Assembly (NCBI GenBank): GCA_002367285.1
Contig: DFBF01000188.1
Span: 1-18,237, forward strand
Direction: 5' to 3'
Length of the DNA stretch: 18,237 bases
From: Rhodobacteraceae bacterium UBA3087
GTDB taxonomy: Bacteria > Pseudomonadota > Alphaproteobacteria > Rhodobacterales > Rhodobacteraceae
The notes below the pieces were generated by a model. It was not told the origin of the DNA and did no database searches. It was given only the letters and a program-made list of their open reading frames with translations. Positions within the stretch are counted from its first letter, which is position 1, and every line of letters begins with the position of its first letter. Below, piece after piece: positions 1-5,952 of this stretch. A program made the position numbers and the translations under genes.

Positions 1-261
1 AGCTTCTTTCAGGCCAAGACCTGTGATGCCGCGGACTTCTTTGATGACGTTGATTTTGGATGCGCCAGCGTTCTTGAGAACGACGTCAAATTCAGTCTTC
101 TCTTCTTCTGCTGCACCGCCAGCGTCGCCGCCAGCCATCATAACAGCGCCACCGGCTGCTGGTTCGATGCCATACTCGTCTTTGAGGATGGTTTTCAGTT
201 CTTGTGCTTCGAGAAGGGTCAGACCCACAATCTCTTCAGCCATTTTTTTCAGATCAGCCAT
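1..261 (-). CDS. rplL: 50S ribosomal protein L7/L12, partial (C-terminus outside window)
   Basis: This gene encodes the acidic stalk protein of the large ribosomal subunit, which binds L10 as dimers and recruits translation GTPases. The start ATG is at 261-259 and the protein begins MADLKKMAEEIVGLTLLEA, the typical L12 N-terminal dimerisation and L10-binding helix pair. An Ala/Gly-rich hinge follows. The last codons in the window read KEVRGITGLGLKEA, the conserved start of the GTPase-recruiting C-terminal domain. 87 codons are visible and about 35-40 residues are cut off by the window edge. It lies 71 nt downstream of rplJ, the usual order, and is probably co-transcribed from the rplJ promoter. 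A GGA-type ribosome binding site lies about 10 nt upstream of the ATG. There is little doubt about the identity. Confidence 0.96.
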   Translation of the reverse strand, partial: MADLKKMAEEIVGLTLLEAQELKTILKDEYGIEPAAGGAVMMAGGDAGGAAEEEKTEFDVVLKNAGASKINVIKEVRGITGLGLKEA

Positions 262-332
262 TGTACTGTTTCCGTTCAGTTTAGATGTGTTCCAACGTGT
301 AGGCATTCACCCCACGCAGGTATCAAGATTGC

Positions 333-848
333 TTAAGCAGCCGCCTTGTCCTCAACAGTGGACAAGATGGACGCGATGTTCGAAGCAGGCGCGCCAATGG
401 CCCCAGCGATGTTCGAAGCAGGTGCAGCGATACAGCCAACGATCGAAGCAATAAGCTCCTCACGCGACGGCATAGCGGCGACAGCTTTCACACCGGCCGG
501 ATCCAAGGCCGTCTCACCCATAGCACCGCCAAGGATCACGAGCTTGTCGTTCTCTTTGGAGTAGTCCTGGATCACCTTGGCAGCAGCCACGGGATCTTCG
601 GAATAGGCAAGGACGGTCATACCCGTCAGAAGGTCAGCAATCGAAGCATTCGATTTACCTTCCAGGGCGATCTTGGCGAGCTTGTTCTTGGCAACGCGTA
701 CAGACCCGCCCGCTTCACGCATTTTAGCGCGCAGGTCCTGCATTTCGGCAACCGTGATACCCGCATAGTGGCTAACCACTACAACGCCAGAGCTTTCAAA
801 GATCTGGCCGAGCTCGTCGACCAGTTTTTCTTTTTGTGCTCTATCCAC
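333..848 (-). CDS. rplJ: 50S ribosomal protein L10
   Basis: L10 forms the base of the L7/L12 stalk and, with L12, usually represses its own mRNA. The 171-residue product begins MDRAQKEKLVDELGQIF and contains the L10-type segment VVSHYAGITVAEMQDLR (about residues 23-40) and VRVAKNKLAKIAL (about 50-62), both characteristic of the family. The length matches the usual 165-175 residues. The start codon is GTG (848-846), supported by a GGAG 7 nt upstream; no in-frame ATG fits better. The C-terminus is Ala/Ser-rich and carries two near-identical blocks (AAPASNIAGAIG and GAPASNIASILS), probably a helical L12-binding extension. The upstream leader has strong hairpins, consistent with autogenous control. 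Confidence 0.97.
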   Translation of the reverse strand: MDRAQKEKLVDELGQIFESSGVVVVSHYAGITVAEMQDLRAKMREAGGSVRVAKNKLAKIALEGKSNASIADLLTGMTVLAYSEDPVAAAKVIQDYSKENDKLVILGGAMGETALDPAGVKAVAAMPSREELIASIVGCIAAPASNIAGAIGAPASNIASILSTVEDKAAA

Positions 849-1127
849 AGTTTCACTCCAAGTATGGAGGTTTGACCCTCCGGCTCATATTTCACCGGGT
901 TTGCACCCGGCAATCGGGTCCTTTACGGGTCCTTCGCAAGTTCGCCCCTGGAAACAGATGACCAGGAATTCTTGTTCATTTCCCATCTCAGGCAGGATTT
1001 ATGGGCCGAAACCCACCCGCCATCTCGGACGAAGTATCGGGCCGACGCGACTCAGCACGGCAACCCGACCGCCGCTATTTATGTGTTTTCCGTGCGACTG
1101 TGAAGGGGGTTGTCAACTTTTTCCTGC
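849..1127 (-). promoter_or_regulatory. rplJ promoter and putative L10 autoregulatory leader
   Basis: This 280-nt gap upstream of rplJ has no credible gene. On the minus strand a perfect -35-like TTGACA lies at 1116-1111; the -10 is not clear (ACGGAA at 17-bp spacing, AT-rich CATAAAT a little further down). Nearer the gene are two compact hairpins in the RNA: CCGGGT-GCAA-ACCCGG (910-895, a GNRA-type tetraloop) and GGAGG-GTCAAA-CCTCC (881-866), the latter ending 17 nt before the GTG start. The minus strand also repeats AAGGACCCG twice (934-926 and 923-915). A long structured leader before rplJ is expected for L10-L12 feedback, but assignment to the known L10 leader family is inference. Confidence 0.5.
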
Positions 1128-1150
1128 ATGGGTCGGGATTTCCCGCCCAT
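1128..1150 (-). terminator. hairpin after the GT-B gene, possible weak terminator
   Basis: Immediately after the TGA of the upstream gene the minus strand reads ATGGG-C-GGGA, AA, TCCC-GA-CCCAT, an imperfect stem-loop of nine pairs with one small internal loop. No T tract follows on the minus strand; the run of T lies on the plus-strand side. It is therefore a poor intrinsic terminator. It sits 12 nt before the TTGACA of the rplJ promoter. Confidence 0.3.
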
Positions 1151-2131
1151 TCAGGACCGTTTCGGGGCCTTCAATGCGGCCCGGATTTCATCCGCGATCC
1201 GCCGTGTTGCCGGCCGGCGCGCATCAATATCCACATGCGCGTTCAGAAAGGACTGGGGCGCATAGGACCGCTGCCCAGTCTGCCATTGCAACAGTTGTTC
1301 GGTCAATTCAGAACCGTCAAAGGCAATCGGAAAGGCGCCCCGCGGGTCGGCATATTCCACCGGCGCCTCGCCACGTGTGGGAAACAGAAACGGCTGCGCC
1401 CCGGCCCGCAAGGCCTCGTATATCACAGTCGAGGAACGCGAGATCACGACCTGCGCCTCGGCACATAACGCGGCCACGGGGCGATCTGAGAATGCGATGC
1501 CCTCACCGGGGCTCACATCATACAGCGGATGGCCGCTGACCACGGGCTGCAATCCAGCAGCTTTGCAGGCCGCCAACGCCTCGGCCAACCAGTGTGGCCC
1601 CTGCTGTTCACCGCGAAACTTGTAGTTCACGACAGCCATCGGCGCGCGCTGGTCCCGCGTCAGGCCCAGCTGCACAGCCTCCAACACCGGTGAGCCAACA
1701 ACCCGCGCCTGACGTCCCGCCACATGAACAGACGGGCCCCAGCCCAGAAACGGCACATCCGGGTGGCTGATATCCGGGAAATTGAACCGCCCACCTTCAA
1801 CCACCTGTAACAGGCGCACACCGCGGGCCAGAAGTTCGGGCACAAGGTCAAAGGCCCCACTGGGCTCCCACAAATGGGTGCGCAGGCAAAAGACCAACAC
1901 GTCGCCAGACTTGAACGTCGGCAACATCTTTGCGGCATTCAGCAACTTGATCCCGTCCGCGTTCAACACCTGTTTCGCCTGACGCGCGCCAGGGTTGCCA
2001 GGAAAGATCAGCCAGCGCGGCGTGACCCCGCCCTGCACCAGATCCGCCACCACCCCGCGAAGGATATTCACGTGATTGCGCGAATGGGCCAGGACGTACA
2101 CCTGCCCCCGAGGACGGCGGAGCAGCCTCAT
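1151..2131 (-). CDS. GT-B-like glycan-synthesis protein (putative glycosyl- or polyol-phosphate transferase)
   Basis: This 326-residue soluble-looking protein has no N-terminal signal. The C-terminal half carries a GT-B/epimerase-like nucleotide-binding signature, VISRSSTVIYEALRAGAQPF (about residues 229-248), preceded by a short strand-turn PVVSGHP (about 196-202). This pattern is seen in UDP-GlcNAc 2-epimerase, CDP-glycerol transferase and capsule transferase families; which of these applies cannot be told by eye. The chosen ATG (2131-2129) overlaps the TGA of the cytidylyltransferase gene in an ATGA, indicating translational coupling. An earlier upstream frame start would lie wholly inside the neighbour and encodes low-quality sequence. 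Because its partner makes a CMP-activated acid sugar, this could be the transferase that uses it, but that is inference. Confidence 0.6.
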   Translation of the reverse strand: MRLLRRPRGQVYVLAHSRNHVNILRGVVADLVQGGVTPRWLIFPGNPGARQAKQVLNADGIKLLNAAKMLPTFKSGDVLVFCLRTHLWEPSGAFDLVPELLARGVRLLQVVEGGRFNFPDISHPDVPFLGWGPSVHVAGRQARVVGSPVLEAVQLGLTRDQRAPMAVVNYKFRGEQQGPHWLAEALAACKAAGLQPVVSGHPLYDVSPGEGIAFSDRPVAALCAEAQVVISRSSTVIYEALRAGAQPFLFPTRGEAPVEYADPRGAFPIAFDGSELTEQLLQWQTGQRSYAPQSFLNAHVDIDARRPATRRIADEIRAALKAPKRS

Positions 2132-2862
2132 GCAGGGCTGACCAGATAATCCGCCACCACCTGAGGGCGCGGGCGCATTTCGATCATGGTTTTCACCAGC
2201 TCGAAATCTTCGCCGTCGTTGATGTCCATGCCGGTGATCGCGTGATCCACAATGGGGAAAATCCGTTTGCCCATATAGCCTGGGCCCAACGCCTGCCAAT
2301 TGCGGTGACGCAGCACATCCAGGTTGAAGGGCGAATAGGCCTCGGGGAATTCGGTGCGCCGCATGACTGACCGGTTCGGATCCCAGATGTCGCCCAACAT
2401 CGGCTCCAGAAACCCGTCATCGTTTTGCATCACCAACCGACAATCGGCCTTGGAAACGATGCGCACGGAATCGATGCTGTCGTCCTCCTCCAGCACCGCC
2501 AACGCACGCCGCACACTGTCGACCTTGCGAAAGGGATTGGTCGGCTTCAGGCGAATCCAGACATCCGGCAGGTCGATCCCCATGGCGGGCAAAGTCTGGG
2601 TCAGGTCGGCGATGATGTCTTCTTCCATCGCGGTGTCCGAACTGGCCGCAGCACTGCGCAGCCCCGGACAGAACGCGCCATAGCTTTCGGCGATCTCGCG
2701 ATATTCGGGGCTGTCGGTGGACACAATCACCTGATCGACCCCCAACGCCTTGCCGAACGCCACCGCATAGGACAACAGCGGATGGCCATCAATCGGCGCA
2801 ATGTTTTTGTGTGGCAATCCCTTGGACCCCGACCGCGCGGGGATGAATGCATAGGCTTTCAT
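2128..2862 (-). CDS. Acylneuraminate/KDO-type cytidylyltransferase family protein
   Basis: This is a predicted CTP:acidic-sugar cytidylyltransferase (NeuA/PseF/KdsB-like) that would charge a nonulosonic or related sugar as a CMP-sugar in the cytoplasm. The 244-residue protein opens with the family P-loop-like motif IPARSGSKGLPHKN (residues 7-20). VSTDSPE (47-53), RLKPTNPFR (104-112, the usual LxPTSPLR element) and GMDINDGEDFE (211-221, C-terminal IDxxEDxE motif) follow. The start ATG at 2862-2860 has a GAGGAG ribosome binding site. The frame stays open to 2949, but that extension runs through the rplA terminator and is not coding. It overlaps the next gene by 4 nt (ATGA). The exact sugar is not predictable. 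It sits unusually between rplA and rplJ. Confidence 0.82.
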   Translation of the reverse strand: MKAYAFIPARSGSKGLPHKNIAPIDGHPLLSYAVAFGKALGVDQVIVSTDSPEYREIAESYGAFCPGLRSAAASSDTAMEEDIIADLTQTLPAMGIDLPDVWIRLKPTNPFRKVDSVRRALAVLEEDDSIDSVRIVSKADCRLVMQNDDGFLEPMLGDIWDPNRSVMRRTEFPEAYSPFNLDVLRHRNWQALGPGYMGKRIFPIVDHAITGMDINDGEDFELVKTMIEMRPRPQVVADYLVSPA

Positions 2863-2915
2863 CGTGCTCTCCTCTGCTGACGCCAATTTCGCGCGGGACC
2901 GGGGACAGCGCAATG

Positions 2916-2950
2916 AAAAAGGGCGGGACATGATGCCCCGCCCTTTCAAA
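2916..2950 (-). terminator. Rho-independent terminator of rplK-rplA
   Basis: The minus strand has a perfect 10-bp stem AAAGGGCGGG / CCCGCCCTTT (arms 2946-2937 and 2927-2918) with a 9-nt loop, followed directly by further T residues. It lies about 50 nt after the rplA stop and about 55 nt before the cytidylyltransferase start, so it should separate ribosomal transcription from the sugar genes. Confidence 0.85.
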
Positions 2951-2997
2951 TCTGTTCGTTAAGGAAGCGTCCGCAGACGTCAGCCCCAGTAGCCAGC

Positions 2998-3696
2998 TTA
3001 GTTGCCAGTCGCGTTGTCGATGTTCAACGTGATGCCCGGACCCATGGTCGAGCTCAGCGCGATCTTCTGCATGTAAGCCCCTTTGGCGCCCGACGGACGG
3101 GCCTTTTGGACCGCATCCACAAACGCGCGGATGTTTTCGACCAGCTTGGCTTCGTCAAACGAGGCCTTGCCGATACCGGCGTGAACCACACCAGCTTTTT
3201 CGGCTTTGAACTGAACCTCACCACCTTTGGCGGCTTCGACAGCGGCTTTCACATCCATGGTGACCGTGCCCACTTTGGGGTTCGGCATCAGGTTGCGCGG
3301 GCCAAGGACCTTACCAAGACGACCAACGATGGGCATCATGTCCGGGGTCGCGATGCAACGATCGAAATCGATCTTGCCGCCCTGAACGGCTTCCATCAGG
3401 TCTTCGGCGCCGATGATGTCCGCGCCAGCTTCCTTGGCTTCGTCAGCCTTGGGGCCGCGGGCGAACACAGCAACGCGCATGGTTTTACCGGTGCCGTTGG
3501 GCAGAGATACAACGCCGCGAACCATCTGGTCAGCGTGGCGCGGGTCAACACCCAGGCACAGCGCGATTTCGACGGTTTCATCGAATTTCGCTTTGGCGTT
3601 GGATTTGATCAGCGAGACGGCTTCTTCAACGGTGACGTTGTCTTTGCCAGCGAATGCTGCGCGGGCAGCGGTGGTGCGTTTTCCGAGCTTTGCCAT
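2998..3696 (-). CDS. rplA: 50S ribosomal protein L1
   Basis: L1 forms the mobile L1 stalk at the ribosomal E site, binds 23S rRNA and usually represses the rplKA mRNA. The 232-residue product begins MAKLGKRTTAARAAF. It contains the family segment ADQMVRGVVSLPNGTGKTMR (about residues 55-74), the domain II segment GPRNLMPNPKVGTVT (about 132-146) and, near the C-terminus, MQKIALSSTMGPGI. The length is standard. It starts 1 nt after the rplK stop codon, with its GAGGTG ribosome binding site inside the end of rplK, so the two are co-transcribed and probably translationally coupled. A strong terminator follows it. Confidence 0.98.
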   Translation of the reverse strand: MAKLGKRTTAARAAFAGKDNVTVEEAVSLIKSNAKAKFDETVEIALCLGVDPRHADQMVRGVVSLPNGTGKTMRVAVFARGPKADEAKEAGADIIGAEDLMEAVQGGKIDFDRCIATPDMMPIVGRLGKVLGPRNLMPNPKVGTVTMDVKAAVEAAKGGEVQFKAEKAGVVHAGIGKASFDEAKLVENIRAFVDAVQKARPSGAKGAYMQKIALSSTMGPGITLNIDNATGN

Positions 3697-3697
3697 C

Positions 3698-4123
3698 TTA
3701 CTTCACCTCGATGCCCATAGAGCGGGCAGAGCCCAGGATGATCTGCATCGCGGCGTCGATGTCGTTCGCGTTCAGATCTTTCATCTTCGCTTCGGCGATT
3801 TCTTTCACCTGTGCGGGGGTCACGGAACCAACAACCTCACGGCCGGGCAGTTTCGCGCCGGACTTCAGCTTGGCAGCCTTTTTCAGGAAATAGGACGCGG
3901 GCGGCGTCTTAATGTCCATCGAGAAGGACTTGTCCTGATAATAGGTGATGATGGTCGGGCACGGCGCACCGGCCTCGAGTTCCTGCGTCTTGGCGTTGAA
4001 CGCCTTGCAGAATTCCATGATGTTGATGCCGCGCTGACCCAGTGCGGGACCGACGGGCGGGCTGGGGTTGGCTTGACCTGCAGGGACCTGCAGTTTCATT
4101 TTGCCAGCAATCTTCTTGGCCAT
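3698..4123 (-). CDS. rplK: 50S ribosomal protein L11
   Basis: L11 is part of the GTPase-associated centre of the large subunit and is needed for RelA-type stringent signalling. The 141-residue product has the L11 core MKLQVPAGQANPSPPVGPAL (about residues 8-27), where the Pro-rich turn marks the N-terminal domain, and a C-terminal rRNA-binding domain ending GSARSMGIEV. The length matches the family. A strong AGAAGGAGAG ribosome binding site precedes the ATG at 4123. It is the first gene after a 102-nt gap following nusG; a perfect 12-nt palindrome (4191-4202) lies in that gap, but I see no clear promoter or terminator. Confidence 0.98.
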   Translation of the reverse strand: MAKKIAGKMKLQVPAGQANPSPPVGPALGQRGINIMEFCKAFNAKTQELEAGAPCPTIITYYQDKSFSMDIKTPPASYFLKKAAKLKSGAKLPGREVVGSVTPAQVKEIAEAKMKDLNANDIDAAMQIILGSARSMGIEVK

Positions 4124-4225
4124 GTGGCCTCTCCTTCTAACAACCCGGCAAAACGCGTTTCACCGGTTCAAATTGCCGTGGTCTGGATCAGGGCCGCGGC
4201 CCGTCGCCTTCCACGGATTAAACAC

Positions 4226-4759
4226 TCACATCTGTTTCGAAACCTGAGTGTATTCCAGCTCGACCGGGGTCGCCCGGCCAAAGATCGACACCGTCACCTT
4301 CAGGCGCTGGTTGTCTTCGTCCACACCTTCGACCATGCCGTCGAAACCTTCGAACGGACCGTCGTTGACGGAAACTTTTTCACCGATGTCAAAGCTGATC
4401 AGGGTGCGCGGGGCTTCCTGGCCTTCTTCGACGCGGCCCAGAATCGCCTGGACCTCGGAATCGCGCATCGGCATCGGGCGGCCTTGCGGGCCCAGGAAAC
4501 CGGTGACGCGGTTGATCGAGTTGATCAGGTGATAGCCCTCGTCCGACATTTCCATGTGGACCAGAACGTATCCTGGCATAAAGCGACGCTCGGCGGTCAC
4601 TTTCTTGCCGCGACGCACTTCGATCACCTCTTCAGTCGGGACCAGAACTTCGTCGATCTCGTCCTCAAGACCTTTTTCCTCAACAGACAGCTTGATCTGC
4701 TCGGCGATCTTTTTTTCGAAGTTCGAGAGCACGCTCACCGAATACCACCGTTTCGCCAT
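4226..4759 (-). CDS. nusG: Transcription termination/antitermination protein NusG
   Basis: NusG binds RNA polymerase, suppresses pausing, links to Rho and couples transcription to the ribosome. The 177-residue protein begins MAKRWYSVSVLSNFEKKIAE, the NGN-domain start. It shows RRFMPGYVLVHMEM (about residues 54-67) and a C-terminal KOW domain beginning near GEKVSVNDGPFEGFDGMV (about 125-142). The frame is open 13 codons upstream, but the product aligned to the family starts at MAKRWYS (ATG 4759-4757), with AGAGGC upstream. It lies 174 nt downstream of secE in the classic secE-nusG-rplK order. Confidence 0.97.
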   Translation of the reverse strand: MAKRWYSVSVLSNFEKKIAEQIKLSVEEKGLEDEIDEVLVPTEEVIEVRRGKKVTAERRFMPGYVLVHMEMSDEGYHLINSINRVTGFLGPQGRPMPMRDSEVQAILGRVEEGQEAPRTLISFDIGEKVSVNDGPFEGFDGMVEGVDEDNQRLKVTVSIFGRATPVELEYTQVSKQM

Positions 4760-4933
4760 GTCAGCCTCTGCCTTGTCTTGCCGGTGGCACGCCACCAAAG
4801 GTTTATAAATTCCAAGCGGTTACACCGCATGTCCCAGAACAAAAATCGGCGCGCAACTCGAATCGCCGCACGCCAGCCTGGATCAGTCCGCCCGCAGTAC
4901 CCCCGAAACCACACGATTTCAAGGGGCTGGGCG

Positions 4934-5131
4934 TCAGCCCGCCAGGCTCAGGATCTGGCCCAGACCAAAGCGGATGCCCAGATCGACCAGCGAAAAGAAC
5001 ACAGCGGTCAGTGCGGCCATGGCAAACACCATGCCCGTGGTCAGCATAACTTCGCGACGTGTCGGCCAAACGACCTTGGACACTTCGGCGCGCACCTGCT
5101 GGATGAATTGAAGAGGGTTCGTCATTGCCAT
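4934..5131 (-). CDS. secE: Preprotein translocase subunit SecE
   Basis: SecE clamps the SecY channel of the Sec translocon in the inner membrane. The 65-residue product is the short single-TM form common outside enterobacteria. The amphipathic, conserved cytoplasmic segment PLQFIQQVRAEVSKVVWP (about residues 6-23) with the hallmark VxWPTRRE leads into one membrane helix (about 29-52). The ATG at 5131 is chosen because GGGAG lies 10 nt upstream; an in-frame ATG two codons later is possible. A good sigma-70-like promoter lies just upstream, so secE probably does not depend on the preceding genes. Confidence 0.95.
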   Translation of the reverse strand: MAMTNPLQFIQQVRAEVSKVVWPTRREVMLTTGMVFAMAALTAVFFSLVDLGIRFGLGQILSLAG

Positions 5132-5161
5132 TGTCTTGCTACTCCCGGGGGGTCAGGCGAC

Positions 5162-5190
5162 CAGATACGCAAAGCGCGCGGGGTTTTCAA
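5162..5190 (-). promoter_or_regulatory. Predicted sigma-70-type promoter of secE-nusG
   Basis: On the minus strand TTGAAA (5190-5185) is separated by 17 bp from TATCTG (5167-5162), a near-consensus -35 with a fair -10. Transcription would start near 5155, giving a leader of about 24 nt before the secE ATG. It lies in the 80-nt gap between the GDSH-motif gene and secE. Confidence 0.5.
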
Positions 5191-5211
5191 GCCCGCATGG
5201 ACGCCGCCCGC

Positions 5212-5952
5212 TTACGCGGCCTTGGCGTTTTTCATCTGATCCAACACCTGTGCCACCATCAGCGCGGCGAATTCGGGCGACTTGTGCACCACATCACGCG
5301 CCGCATCAGCGTTTTCAACCGCGAACTCGCGCCGGGTCAAAAACTCGTCGGTCAGGGTTTCGGGCGGCTGGATCACCATGGTGACACGATCCTTCGCGGC
5401 CAGCTTGCGCAGCATGGCAAAGGCGCGCTCGACCTCCTGGGGGGCCAGGTCGATCCCCACCTTGGCCGCTTCTTCCTTGGGGGGGAACACCCCTTGAGTC
5501 GGCAGAGAGGTCGGCACGAACCAGACCGGCGCGCCCGCCTTGGCAAAGTTGCGCGCAAAGCGATAGGTGCGGGTCGACATCATGAATTCCCAAGTCGCCG
5601 CCTCCAACGCTGCTTGCGACAGATAGCTGGCAGCGGACAGCTCGAGAAGAAATTCGCTTAGCCGCAGGCGTGCGCCGTAAAACAGATAGGCACCAAAATC
5701 CTTGGCCCCCAGGGTCTCAGGCCCGTCGCCACGCACAAGGTCCAGATCGGCCTGGGCCCCGGCATCGGCAACGATGCGCCCCTGCTTCCAGCGCAGCCCG
5801 CGAAACGATGGCCCCGCCGCGCCCCAGAAGCCGACCTTGCGGCCCTGCGCGTCAATCAGGCCCTGATCCCAGGCCAGCTTCACACTGGCAACATGGCTGT
5901 CGCCGTAAATGCACAGGCTGTCGCTGGCTGCAGCTTCACTTTGCGAAGGCAT
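5212..5952 (-). CDS. GDSH-motif SGNH-like protein of unknown function
   Basis: This 246-residue protein has IYGDSHVASVK at residues 15-25. The GDSH block resembles block I (GDS) of SGNH hydrolases and acyltransferases, where the serine is the nucleophile. FGAYLFYGARLR (about 86-97) may be a second conserved strand. A C-terminal Asp-x-x-His pair is not obvious. There is no signal peptide, so a cytoplasmic location is likely. The ATG at 5952 is chosen because GAGGAG lies 7 nt upstream; the frame is open to 5979 but that start has no comparable site. It overlaps the end of the GSCFA gene by 17 nt, so the two are almost certainly co-translated and functionally linked. The substrate is unknown; envelope glycan or acyl metabolism is a guess from the pairing. 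Confidence 0.65.
   Translation of the reverse strand: MPSQSEAAASDSLCIYGDSHVASVKLAWDQGLIDAQGRKVGFWGAAGPSFRGLRWKQGRIVADAGAQADLDLVRGDGPETLGAKDFGAYLFYGARLRLSEFLLELSAASYLSQAALEAATWEFMMSTRTYRFARNFAKAGAPVWFVPTSLPTQGVFPPKEEAAKVGIDLAPQEVERAFAMLRKLAAKDRVTMVIQPPETLTDEFLTRREFAVENADAARDVVHKSPEFAALMVAQVLDQMKNAKAA

Noticed and set aside
4191..4202. Perfect 12-nt palindrome GGGCCGCGGCCC between nusG and rplK, considered as a terminator or operator
   Set aside because: It has no loop and no T tract, and such GC palindromes arise easily by chance in GC-rich DNA.
3413..5239. Long plus-strand open frame opposite rplA, rplK, nusG and secE
   Set aside because: It crosses four well-identified minus-strand genes and their gaps, and its composition (His/Arg/Asp-rich, no family signature) is that of an antisense frame in GC-rich DNA.
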